Positions 17,715-26,021 of a stretch of DNA of 64,000 bases are shown here, piece after piece. Each line of letters starts with the position of its first letter. Positions within the stretch are counted from its first letter, which is position 1. Location: contig NC_021184.1 of the NCBI RefSeq assembly GCF_000233715.2, positions 3,496,001-3,560,000 on the forward strand, in the 5' to 3' direction. The position numbers and the translations under genes are program-made. A model generated the notes under the pieces. The model worked only from the letters and a program-made list of their open reading frames with translations, was not told the DNA's origin and made no database searches. This stretch comes from Desulfoscipio gibsoniae DSM 7213 (lineage in GTDB: Bacteria; Bacillota; Desulfotomaculia; Desulfotomaculales; Desulfallaceae).

Positions 17715-18168
17715 TTAATTTGTAAATATCCGTTGTCTATGTTTCATGCGATAGCTGTCTTTGTCATGAATATTGATGATTTCGCATTTATGCACAAGCC
17801 TGTCCAATATTGCTGTTGTAATGGTCTGGGTCCCCAAGAAGCTCTCCCCAGTCTTCCGGTCCTTTGTTTGACGTGATTATTATAGAGGTTTGTCCGTAGA
17901 GCTTGTTCACTAATTGAAAAAAGAGGTTGGCTTCATTTTTTTCCATCGCCATAAACATCATCAGATCGTCAATGATAACCAAGTCAGAACTAACTATCCG
18001 TTTGATGCTGTTTCGGGATGCAGTTGTGATTTCTTGGGTTTTTAGCGTGTGTATTAAATCTGCCATGGTTATAAATCTTACTTTATAACCAGTGTTTATG
18101 GCTTCTATTCCTAAACCGACCGAAATATGCGACTTTCCATTATCGCAATTTTTCGATAATGGAAAGTC
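17715..18168 (-). pseudogene. IstB fragment (minus strand), frameshifted
   Basis: From the Walker A residue cluster DNGKSHISVGLGIEA the frame runs through VIIDDLMMF (Walker B) and [21 protein letters not shown] one-base shift follows, then [20 protein letters not shown] and [10 protein letters not shown] to a stop at 17715. The N-terminal domain is missing because the gene meets a second istB head to head at 18131-18168. Confidence 0.85.
18131..18168. repeat. Palindrome joining two IstB fragments
   Basis: GACTTTCCATTATCG and its perfect 15-bp inverse are separated by 8 bases. Each arm encodes the Walker A region of one istB gene in opposite directions. Confidence 0.9.
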
Positions 18169-18604
18169 ACATTTGTCCGTAGGGTTAGGCATCAAAGCCT
18201 GTTACGCAGGATTTAACGTTAAATTCTATACAGCTACAAATCTTGCAAACGAACTTGCGGAGGCAGTACAGTTCCACCGGCTGTCCAAACTAGAAAAAAG
18301 CCTGGCCAAAATTGACTTATTGATAATAGATGAGCTCAGTTACCTGACCTTTAACCGTTACCAATCTGAGATGCTTTTTCAGGTAATATCAGAGCGTTCT
18401 GAAAGGGCGAGTATTATTGTGACTACCAATCTTGAGTTCTCCAGGTGGACAGAGCTGTTTGAAAACGAAATAATGGTTGCAGCTTTAATTGACAGGTTGA
18501 CATTCCGCTCACATGTACTGAACATGAATGTCAAAGAGTCCTACCGCTTAGAACAGACCTTATCAAAAGGAAACGAGGTTAAAGAAGAAACTATAGCAGA
18601 TTAG
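18140..18604 (+). pseudogene. IstB fragment (plus strand)
   Basis: The plus frame shows DNGKSHLSVGLGIKACYAG, LLIIDELSYL (Walker B), IIVTTNLEFSRWTELF and DRLTFRSHVLNMNVKESYRL, the ATPase core and C-terminus of another IstB type. The N-terminal DNA-binding domain is absent upstream of the shared palindrome. No istA lies nearby, so it is a leftover. Confidence 0.85.
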
Positions 18605-18730
18605 TTAGTTATATACCACGTATAGACGGGCAGGGTAAAAAATAGGGATCGGCGTGGTAAATGCCATATGCAGTTGCAATACCTTCCTGGCCTGCCGGTT
18701 TGTTTCCGGGCCAAAAACAAAGGGGTGAGA

Positions 18731-18919
18731 ATGACAGGTAACTTAATTCACAGCGGCTATCAGCCTAATACCCCATTTGTTCGGGTGAAAAAGCAGTGCA
18801 GAATCTGACGTCTTGTCGATGACGGGCAATACGACGGCAAGTACATGCTTTCCGATCAGTGGGCCAGGCACCCATACTATTCCGAGTGTCTTTACAAAAG
18901 GAGAGTGATTTATCGGTAG
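18731..18919 (+). pseudogene. Decayed small ORF, LVDDGQ family copy 2
   Basis: ATG at 18731 follows AAAGGGGTGAGA. The frame reads MTGNLIHSGYQPNTPFVRV and KKQCRI, then TGA, then RLVDDGQYDGKYMLSDQWAR and YYSECLYKRRVIYR. The TGA sits where a Cys codon would complete a CRxC pair, so a TGC/TGT-to-TGA change is likely. It shares RLVDDGQ-x2-G-x-Y with the frame at 16566-16799. Confidence 0.45.
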
Positions 18920-19442
18920 ATACTTATAAAAACAGCCTAACCGGCTCCCGTCATACAGTAACAGGTCACGAAACCTGGCAATTGGCGAAGGACCGGGGGG
19001 CTATACAGGAACCGTGCACCATTTTTTTAGGTGCCGGTGCTATGCGGACATTGCCTACCCGTATCGGCCCTGTAAACCAGTCTGGTCAGGGATGTATTGC
19101 AAGTGCATATGGTGACTTATACGTCAACGATTGATCAAAGCGGCCTTACACCCCTGCCCGCTGCTTGGGTTGATTTTTTTAGCTTACCCTTACTCCTTAT
19201 ATTAAGCTGTGGACAGTGCCGTCCTGTGGACAACCCTACGGGTTGACGCACAGGGCTTGGATAACGCTTCGCGTTAACCACACTGCCCACAGCCACTACT
19301 ACTTTTAAAAAAATAACCACCATAATCATTAAAACTAAATAAAAAAAAGCCCATGTTAAGAATCAACTGAACATTTTCATTACCCTGCTGGTATTAAGTT
19401 TTACAACATACCACCGGGAAAACTGAAGCATACTCGTTAGTA

Positions 19443-19533
19443 AGTGGATCAATATTTTCTCAGCGGTTTTCCAAAAGTGGCTCACTTTTTTCCCAGCGTT
19501 AGTGGCTCAACATTTTCCCAGCGAGTGGCTCAC
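19443..19533. repeat. IS21-type multiple terminal repeats
   Basis: A 23-bp unit of the form AGTGGCTCAnnnTTTTCCCAGCG occurs at 19443-19465, 19476-19498 and 19501-19523, with a partial fourth copy starting at 19524. Arrays like this mark IS21-family ends. The IS1595 fragment begins just after it. Confidence 0.8.
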
Positions 19534-19559
19534 AATTCTCTTGACAATCGCAGGGTAAA

Positions 19560-20021
19560 CCGCTTTATGTAAAAATGAAAGCAGTAGACAGAATTAACAA
19601 GGAAACTGCATTAGAATTTGCAAAACAGGCAATTTCAGAAGGATGCACAATTACAACAGATGGATTCACAGTGTATCCACAATTAAAATCTGAAGGATAT
19701 ACCCATGACCGGGTTATATCTTCTACCCCTGAAGCCGATGAAAAACTTCACTGGGTTCACGCTATTATTTCCAACGTTAAGGCTCTAATAATTGGTACAT
19801 TTCATGGCCTTGATAAAAAGCATCTACAAGCTTATTTGGATGAGTTTTGCTATCGTTTCAATCGTAGAAAGTGGCGAAACCAGCTTTTCAACAGACTTTT
19901 ACATGCATGTGTGTTGGGGTCTCTACACATAAAAATTTCTATATTACATTCCCTCTACAAAATCAGTTTATTTGATATTTTTCTCTTGCTCCATCCAAGG
20001 CTTTGTGCCCATGCCTTATAA
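19560..20021 (+). pseudogene. IS1595-family (ISXO2-like) transposase, C-terminal fragment
   Basis: The frame includes MKAVDRINKETALEFAKQAI, ITTDGFTVYPQLKSEGYTHD, HWVHAIISNVKALIIGTFHG and YLDEFCYRFNRRKWRNQLFN. These are the second catalytic Asp region, the H-x-n-N-x-K/A segment and the C-terminal signature of DDE enzymes of the ISXO2 type. The N-terminal zinc ribbon and first Asp are missing, cut at the IS21 terminal repeats. The frame runs on past the natural end into the convergent gene. Confidence 0.85.
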
Positions 20022-21349
20022 TTACTTCGTTCTTCTTTGTCTTCACCTTCATAAATCTCCTTCAGGAAACTTATAAAGCCATGCAACCCTCCTACATCAT
20101 CAAGAACAAATACTCCGTCCTTATGAATGCATATAGGTTTATGTTTTGTCAATACTGTCGCTTCTGCATCTAATAGTTCATCCTTTGAAATATAGCCCTT
20201 TTGAAGTAATTCATTGCAATCCTTTTCCTTAGTAATGGTTATTGTCCAATCATCTCCAAAATCATAATTGTAGATTAGTTTATGTGTTACTGGAAAGATA
20301 CCATTATCATTACAAACATCTTCATCCTTGAAAGCTAGAACCGTTGCTACTTCAAGTCGTTCAAGCAGGCTCTCTGTTCCACCCTCCATAGTAATGGAAT
20401 TGTTCATTTCTTCCAGAGTTAATTCAATAAGTGGTGCTTTTTTTATAATTCTTGGTTTTGCTTTATCCTTCCCCTTGCTCCTATTCATATAGTCACTGAA
20501 AGATTCCTTAACCTCAAGAATTGGAAAACGCTCAATTAATTGTTTAATATCATTTTGAGCCCATTCATAATCTTCCGTAATGCCATGGAAGAAGTATGGT
20601 CCTGTATACTTTTTCTTAAGCCATGTTTTTATGCTCCCACTTTGGTAGTCATCATCCCAAAAAACATCATGCTCACACTCACCAGGAGGCTGAAAAAGTA
20701 TACCCACTAAATCAGCCCACCCTTTTACAGTTCCACCTGTTAGCCTATTATAGATTTCCTCAGGAAGAACAAATCTGCGTAAATGAGAATTTTGCCATCC
20801 AAATAATCTCTGTATAGCATAGTGCAAATTATGAAGGGGCATATCTGAAGGAATTAAAATATTTCTGCTGATTGAGTCTCCTGTTGATGATTCTCCGTAT
20901 TTGCGCAGAATCTCTTTCTCTGCGTCATCTAAATGGTCGTTTTTTAATTCCAAATGGAGATGTACTGTTTTAAACGCATTTGTATTGTTATAACATTCAT
21001 TTGTCATAAACTTTTCCTTTCCTATTGATAAATTTCTTTTTTCATCTTTATTTATTGCTCTGTTTACAAACTTTTCACGGGCAATTTTAATTCTTTTTCT
21101 ATATACTTCACTCTTTTTAGCATCTGTTGTTAGTTCCGGACCATTATAAAGATTTTTTTCATATGGCAAGAATGCAGTAACTCTGTTTGTTGAAGTATTC
21201 AATTCAGTAGCAATTTCTAAAATACTCTTACCCATACTTCTTCTTTTTCCAACCTCCAGGCTAAAATCCGTTGTATATTCCCCTAATGTTATAAGAATTT
21301 TTCTAACCTTTGCATATGAAATTTTCAGTTCATCAGCTGTCTTCTGCAA
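19955..21349 (-). CDS. Plasmid pRiA4b ORF-3/IS1096 TnpR-like domain protein with N-terminal HTH
   Basis: The central and C-terminal parts show AFKTVHLHLELKN, LHNLHYAIQRLFGWQNSHLR, YNYDFGDDWTITIT and LDDVGGLHGFISFLKEIYEG, the signature of the pRiA4b ORF-3-like fold of unknown function. The N-terminal region has HTH-like repeats (TADELKISYAKVRKILITLG and a second one near GKSILEIATELNTSTNRV), unusual for this family. The listed start is a TTG. The same frame stays open for about 20 more codons to a CTG, so the true start is unclear. A strong promoter lies upstream. Confidence 0.75.
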   Translation of the reverse strand: MQKTADELKISYAKVRKILITLGEYTTDFSLEVGKRRSMGKSILEIATELNTSTNRVTAFLPYEKNLYNGPELTTDAKKSEVYRKRIKIAREKFVNRAINKDEKRNLSIGKEKFMTNECYNNTNAFKTVHLHLELKNDHLDDAEKEILRKYGESSTGDSISRNILIPSDMPLHNLHYAIQRLFGWQNSHLRRFVLPEEIYNRLTGGTVKGWADLVGILFQPPGECEHDVFWDDDYQSGSIKTWLKKKYTGPYFFHGITEDYEWAQNDIKQLIERFPILEVKESFSDYMNRSKGKDKAKPRIIKKAPLIELTLEEMNNSITMEGGTESLLERLEVATVLAFKDEDVCNDNGIFPVTHKLIYNYDFGDDWTITITKEKDCNELLQKGYISKDELLDAEATVLTKHKPICIHKDGVFVLDDVGGLHGFISFLKEIYEGEDKEERSNYKAWAQSLGWSKRKISNKLIL

Positions 21350-21469
21350 AGAAGCGGTTTTTTTATAAGATTTTAATACTTCCTGTATAAATGCTAATGT
21401 AGTTATTGTTTCATTCAGTTTTTTCTACCCCTTTCTAAAAAATAGTGTCAATACACGTGTACAAGATTA

Positions 21470-21498
21470 GTATACCCTGTGTTCTAATTAGTGTCAAT
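21470..21498 (-). promoter_or_regulatory. Strong promoter with repeated TAGTGTCAATACAC elements
   Basis: TTGACA at 21498-21493 and TATACT at 21475-21470 have exact 17-bp spacing. The 14-bp sequence TAGTGTCAATACAC that contains the -35 box is repeated at 21443-21456, downstream of the start point, suggesting a regulator site. Confidence 0.75.
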
Positions 21499-21613
21499 AC
21501 ACGGCTGTTTTTTGCTTATGCCTTAATAAATTTCAGCATGTTGTTAATACGTAAAATATCAAGATGTTCAGAAGTCTTCCGCAAAGCTTTCACCAACTAT
21601 ATTAAAGCAGTTT

Positions 21614-21922
21614 TCAAAATAATTTGACCGGTATATCTTCCTTGCTTTCAATGAGAACTCCCTTGACTACCTTTGCTCCTTGGTGAGTAGCCCTGCTCGT
21701 CAGTGACAGTTGATTGAGTTCAATCTCAACCTCCACGCTATCAAATGATGTTATAACATCCTCAACAATATCATCGGAATAAATGTTTTCTGTGCTGGTC
21801 TTTGGTGTAAGCTTGGCACTAATTGCCCTCTCCAGTTTGGTTGGTGCCTCATAGGTAGCACCAGTCCCGTTGTCTTGGGTTAGAACAGCGATATGAGTAT
21901 CTTTTAACCCTATTAAAGCCAA
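21614..21922 (-). pseudogene. Phage major tail protein, N-terminal fragment
   Basis: ALIGLKDTHIAVLTQDN, YSDDIVEDVITSFDSVEVEI and ELNQLSL resemble the N-terminus of phi13-type major tail proteins. It is fused in overlapping frames to a portal-protein fragment at about 21920, and the rest of the tail gene is absent. Confidence 0.65.
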
Positions 21923-22256
21923 GCCCTGGAATGTGCAAAACCTCCTCCGGCCTTAGTACCGCATAACCGGTATCTTTTGTGTATTTATATAAAAGTTCTC
22001 CTGTGGAAGCCCTGTCCACCGTCATCCTGTCAGGAAGCAGAGGATAGAGGGCAAGCACCTTACCCCTACCATCACGCACAATTTGTGCATAGGCATTTCC
22101 CCATAATAAAAGATGACTCATCAGTGTCTCTCGGAACACAAATGAAGTCATCTCTGGGTTTGGCTCGTCGTGGAGCAGGTAATATAGCTGGTGGCTGGTT
22201 GCCTTTTCCTTGCCATTGACGGTGTGTTTATGCCTTACGGTAACCTCTTTTTCCAA
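21915..22256 (-). pseudogene. HK97-type phage portal protein fragment
   Basis: HQLYYLLHDEPNPEMTSFVF, LLLWGNAYAQIVRDGRG and RPEEVLHIPGLGF are characteristic portal-protein stretches. Sequence before LHDEPN and after HIPGLGF is missing. The 3' side joins a tail-protein fragment, so a large prophage deletion has occurred. Confidence 0.85.
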
Positions 22257-22265
22257 CCGCTTATC

Positions 22266-22432
22266 CTAACATTTCGCATACATCATCGGATTGCTCTTTA
22301 GATAACTATAGCATTTATCAACTTCATCAAGAAAATCACCGGCTCCGTTGGATTGGCTAACTGTACGGCAATGTATGAAACGATATTGTCCAAATCTTTA
22401 TGCGCAAGCTCTGAAACAATCAATTTATACAT
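22266..22432 (-). pseudogene. RelE/ParE-like toxin fragment, frameshifted
   Basis: ATG at 22432 begins MYKLIVSELAHKDLDNIVSY and IAVQLANPT; a one-base shift then gives AGDFLDEVDKCYSYLKSNPM to a stop at 22266. This is the N-terminal half of a RelE/ParE toxin. The catalytic C-terminus is gone. Confidence 0.75.
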
Positions 22433-22600
22433 TGTATTTCTCTCTTATGCTTTTTAAAGAAGCGTCCCAGCCAAGCACTTTTCCTTCCTTCAATTGTTCC
22501 TCGGCTGCAAAAAGTTTGTTATATACATCAAGCATGAACATTTTTTCTTCAAATATCACTACCCCTACCGCCTTTCTATCCTTACCACGCACTCCACATG
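22425..22600 (-). pseudogene. Antitoxin C-terminal remnant of the RelE/ParE module
   Basis: The frame encodes VVIFEEKMFMLDVYNKLFAA, EEQLKEGKVLGWDASL and SIREKYNV, a Phd/YefM-like C-terminus. Its last bases overlap the toxin ATG (ATGTATAA), the usual coupling in such modules. The DNA-binding N-terminus is not recognisable. Confidence 0.6.
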
Positions 22601-23037
22601 CCTTGAGTGGGTAATAATGATGTCGTACCCCTCTGGTATCCCCTTGGCGGCAGGGTATCTTTCTCAACCAGTCGCCTGAGCAGGCTTTCTTACGTTTCGG
22701 CGCTACTTTTGCTTTACAACCCAAATATAATTGTATCGAACAAAATTTTCAAAAAGCGTATTGATTTCTTGAACGCTTTATTTGAAATAAGTCTTACCGG
22801 GTAAGTTATACTTCAATTTTTTTAAATGTCTTTTCCCTAAAATAGCTTTATCGAAAAGATTGAATCCTCATGATTATTGGACACATAGGCCGACGGTTTT
22901 AATAAACCCTCAGCATTGCTCCCTAAAAACTACTAATTATTTCCTAATAAATATCCAATAAATATCATTCCAAATAAGTATAGAAAATGATTTGTGATAG
23001 ATAATATATTATCACTTATTTTTAGGGGGATAACCAA

Positions 23038-23310
23038 ATGCTTATAGATTTATCAACTATATTTAAACTGATTAATAGAAACCAGCCACAATTAAGAGAA
23101 CTAGACCCAACCACAATACAGAGAATTAAGGAAGGAGCTTATCTTACAAAAATAATTAGTGAAACCGAGATTACTGCACGAAAATGTAGTTTTTATGCAT
23201 CACAATGTTTCAGTCAAGAGCTAAAGGATTTTTTTAATAAAGAGTCTGCAAAACTGCAAGATGCTAAAATCAAACTTCAAAAATACTACGAGAGTATGAC
23301 AAAGGAGTGA
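23038..23310 (+). CDS. CotF-like small protein (90 aa)
   Basis: ATG at 23038 follows a purine-rich TTTTTAGGGGGA site. The protein is helical with CSFYASQCFSQELKDFFNKE, resembling small spore-coat or rubrerythrin-like helical proteins of sporulating Clostridia. It forms an operon with the next gene, 5 bases downstream. The assignment to a coat family is tentative. Confidence 0.5.
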   Translation: MLIDLSTIFKLINRNQPQLRELDPTTIQRIKEGAYLTKIISETEITARKCSFYASQCFSQELKDFFNKESAKLQDAKIKLQKYYESMTKE

Positions 23311-23315
23311 AATCA

Positions 23316-23510
23316 ATGAACTTTTCTGATATGGATATGTTACAGGATTATGAAAAGGATACAAGAATGGCTGCGCTAGCTTTTGCACTGATACAAACCG
23401 AAATATTTGATATTACATTAAGGATGCTGGTATCTAAAGCCTCTGATGAAGCTGCTAAATCCCAAAAATTAGCTGCAGACTTAATTTTATCACGTGGTGA
23501 TAGACCTTAA
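23316..23510 (+). CDS. CotF-like spore coat family protein (64 aa)
   Basis: ATG at 23316 with AAAGGAG upstream. MNFSDMDMLQDYEKDTRMAA and LAFALIQTEIFDITLRMLVS recall the DMLxDyxK...A...T-x-n-LR pattern of CotF-like coat proteins, though it is shorter than CotF. It is coupled to the preceding gene. This is the only plus-strand operon in the 20-39 kb stretch. Confidence 0.5.
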   Translation: MNFSDMDMLQDYEKDTRMAALAFALIQTEIFDITLRMLVSKASDEAAKSQKLAADLILSRGDRP

Positions 23511-23635
23511 GATCTGTATTTAATGGCTATTAAATTGACCTTCTTATGATTAAACGCTTCATAAATATTTAATCGGCTTTAAATCTTTAGTTTCAGTAAG
23601 GTTCAGCCTTCACACACAGCCTTCATAACAGAATT

Positions 23636-23983
23636 TTATTCTTGATTAAGTTTGCCTATATACATTAAGTATGCCCTGTTCCTCAATAAACAAAGCTTTT
23701 TCCTTGTTTTCTTGCGGAATTCCATAAGAATGTCGTCGGAAAACAGCCAACTGCCAAAACGTCCGCCATATCCTGAGTCAGGGTATAGACGGCCATATTT
23801 TTTTATGGCGGCAATGAAATCTTCAGCACCGCCGCCATTCATCAATCCTTCTGCTATTGCCAGTGTCATCACCGTATCATCAGTAAAAAAACATTCGGAG
23901 TTGAATAGAGGAAAATTTTTGGTCTTTATATTGTTCCACTCATAAACCGAACCTACTATATCTCCAATAATAGCACCAATCAT
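23636..23983 (-). pseudogene. ADP-ribosylglycohydrolase, truncated
   Basis: MIGAIIGDIVGSVYEWNNIK, FFTDDTVMTLAIAEGLMNGG and YGGRFGSWLFSDD match the N-terminal third of DraG-type ADP-ribosylglycohydrolases, including the TDDT metal-binding Asp residues. After FSDD the usual NGSAMRV continuation is replaced by an unrelated basic tail (RKKTRKKLCLLRN), so the C-terminal two-thirds and further metal ligands are lost. It starts only 2 bases after the VWA gene, showing it was the last gene of the ADP-ribose operon. Confidence 0.85.
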
Positions 23984-23985
23984 GA

Positions 23986-24639
23986 TTATCTCCTGCCGCC
24001 ACGTTTCTTGAAATCCTCGTCGATACGTTCCTTCCAATTTTCAGATATTGAGCGGTTAGCACGTATACTGCTTACAGTTTCGCTGATCACTTCATAATTT
24101 AACAACGTACCTTCACTGTCTGCATTATAGTTTGTTGCCCTGTCTTTACTAATGCCGAAACGTTCAGCAGTTGAAACGGCATCTATGTTTGCGCCAAGAA
24201 AGATAAACTCCCAGCCATATTTGCTTTTTTGATGCTCAATCATTTGGCGCACTTTACCATAGCTGTATTCACGGCTTGCGTTTTCCATGCCGTCTGTGGT
24301 TATTACAAACATTACATGTTCGGCGCGCTCATCTTCGGCTGTATACTTCTGGACACTTCCTATCTTATTAATTGTTTTACCCACTGCATCCAGCAATGCA
24401 GTATTTCCGCGCACATAATACTCCTTGTCTGTAATAGGAGATATCCCGCGGAGATTTATGCGGTCATGCAGCAGCTCATACTTGTCATCAAATAAAACTG
24501 TGGTAATAACAGCTTCACCGGGTTCCTTTTTCTGTTTTTCAAGCATGGCATTATAGCCGCCAATTGTGTCGCTTTCAAGACCGCTCATAGAGCCGCTTCT
24601 GTCAAGAATAAATACCAGTTCAGTTAAATCTTTTTTCAT
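23986..24639 (-). CDS. VWA-domain protein
   Basis: ATG at 24639 with GGAGGAAAA. ELVFILDRSGSMSGLESDT carries the DxSxS metal-ion-dependent adhesion site, with VRGNTALLDAVGK (the Thr ligand) and FVITTDGMENAS (the third Asp), a complete MIDAS. The rest predicts a Rossmann-like VWA fold of about 217 aa without a membrane anchor, similar to TerY-type cytosolic VWA proteins. It lies between the HD-DUF429 and ADP-ribosylglycohydrolase genes and probably works as an interaction scaffold. Confidence 0.88.
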   Translation of the reverse strand: MKKDLTELVFILDRSGSMSGLESDTIGGYNAMLEKQKKEPGEAVITTVLFDDKYELLHDRINLRGISPITDKEYYVRGNTALLDAVGKTINKIGSVQKYTAEDERAEHVMFVITTDGMENASREYSYGKVRQMIEHQKSKYGWEFIFLGANIDAVSTAERFGISKDRATNYNADSEGTLLNYEVISETVSSIRANRSISENWKERIDEDFKKRGGRR

Positions 24640-24725
24640 AATGTTTTCCTCCAAATCATCATTTATTGTGATTCAAGGATAACATTTCCTATTTTTGGAT
24701 CGGTCGCATGACAAGCGACAAATTA

Positions 24726-25967
24726 TTATAAGTTTGGAATTATCATTTGCATCTTTATTCCCGTGGCATCGGCCTTAATCTCGTCCTCTATAGGTATTGT
24801 TGCACTTTTTCCTTCAACAGCAAATTTTCCTACAAGAGCCAAGCAAACTGCATCCACTACATCATCCCTGTATTTTGTAAAAAGCGGATGTTGAGTAACA
24901 TCCACTCGGTCAATCCCGTATTTTTCAAGAATCTCCAGACGCTTTTCAATGCCTTGTTCTTCTGATTTTTTCTCCATAACTGGATTGCCGCCGTTTAACA
25001 AGGCAAAGCAAACTTCGGGATGACTTTCATACAAAACATTTTTCCATGTTTCGTTTTCCTGAAGGAAAATATCAATTTCATTAACTGCGTCACGAATGCC
25101 CATAGTCATATAGTTTGCGCCGGCATTAAGCTCTTTGCTTATATTCCAAGCTTCTGCAGCCGTTTTTGCCCTAGCCACACTTCTAAACGGAACCGGAAAA
25201 ATCGAGGACGATTTCCCTTTGAGGATTTTACGCGCTGCATTTTCCGGTCGATGTGCCGCTTCTTCTCTGCTGTCTGCAAGACCTATTGGAATATCTATTA
25301 TGAATTTGTCAGCTGTTTTATGTGCATCAAGCACATCGGCTATTCTATTATATCGTTCAATTGATAATCTGCTGTTTGAAAGCATTGCTATCATCCAACC
25401 GCCGTCGCACCCATCAATTCCTACTGTTTTAAAGATTTGAACGTCTGATGTAAGCTGGTTATATATATCGATAAACTCATTTTTCACATTTATGAAATCC
25501 CGCTGTGTAAAATCCGGTTTGCCTATAAGCTCCGGTTCATCATCAAACACTTTTTCGCCAAGCAAATATATAAACTCATAATAAAGCAACGCGTCATCAA
25601 TTTCTTTAATCGTATCCGGACTTACGTCCGAAATATTAAATTTCTCGTATATTGCTTTTTGAAGCCTTTCTTCAATATCCAGATACTGCGGCAACAGCTT
25701 CTTGACAGGTCTTGTGATATCGCTCATGTATGCTTCGCTTGCATCATGAAGCAGACATGCAAGCTGTACGTCTTTTGAATAGCCTTTTGCCCTTGCTTCC
25801 AAAGAACAATTTATTGAATGCTGTGCCACAGAATAAAAACTGTTGAAATGCCCATTTGCTCTGCACATATGTGCCAATGCATGAGCAATATCATTAATGT
25901 CTATATCATCTTTATTTGGGTTATGCGGTGTAAAATGAATTTTTGAATTCGTTGTTATGTAACTCAT
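24726..25967 (-). CDS. HD-domain phosphohydrolase fused to DUF429
   Basis: Residues 1-165 form an HD domain: HFNSFYSVAQHS, LACLLHDASEAYMSDI and a distal Asp in IKEIDDAL, similar to YfbR-type 5'-nucleotidases. From about residue 180, VGIDGCDGGWMIAML and FIIDIPIGLADS begin a DUF429 domain (RNase H-like fold), ending with SHPEVCFALL and DDVVDAVCLALVGK. The fusion pairs a nucleotide phosphohydrolase with a nuclease-like domain. In the same operon as macro and VWA genes, a role in nucleotide or ADP-ribose processing is an inference. Confidence 0.82.
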   Translation of the reverse strand: MSYITTNSKIHFTPHNPNKDDIDINDIAHALAHMCRANGHFNSFYSVAQHSINCSLEARAKGYSKDVQLACLLHDASEAYMSDITRPVKKLLPQYLDIEERLQKAIYEKFNISDVSPDTIKEIDDALLYYEFIYLLGEKVFDDEPELIGKPDFTQRDFINVKNEFIDIYNQLTSDVQIFKTVGIDGCDGGWMIAMLSNSRLSIERYNRIADVLDAHKTADKFIIDIPIGLADSREEAAHRPENAARKILKGKSSSIFPVPFRSVARAKTAAEAWNISKELNAGANYMTMGIRDAVNEIDIFLQENETWKNVLYESHPEVCFALLNGGNPVMEKKSEEQGIEKRLEILEKYGIDRVDVTQHPLFTKYRDDVVDAVCLALVGKFAVEGKSATIPIEDEIKADATGIKMQMIIPNL

Positions 25968-26021
25968 TTGTATTGACCTCTTTTTGTGCAGTTAAGCAAA
26001 TAATCAATATCCTTAATTCAA

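Larger units (their letters stand above)
16200..19545. mobile_element. Mosaic of IS21-family remnants
   Basis: The stretch contains three separate istB fragments, at least two kinds of multiple terminal repeats (AATAATTTTTTACA twice at 16207-16244, and a 23-bp motif repeated at 19443-19533) and no istA. The pieces lie in both orientations, indicating successive IS21 insertions and deletions. Apart from a zinc-ribbon gene and two decayed small ORFs, I see no intact genes here. Confidence 0.65.

Noticed and set aside
18859-19134. Plus-strand 91-aa ORF
   Set aside because: Overlaps a better-supported decayed frame and IS21 debris; no start signal or family features.
19190-19300. Short palindromes (GGATAACGCTTCGCGTTAACC-like) resembling an integron or att site
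   Set aside because: No integrase or cassette structure nearby; best seen as IS21-associated intergenic repeats.
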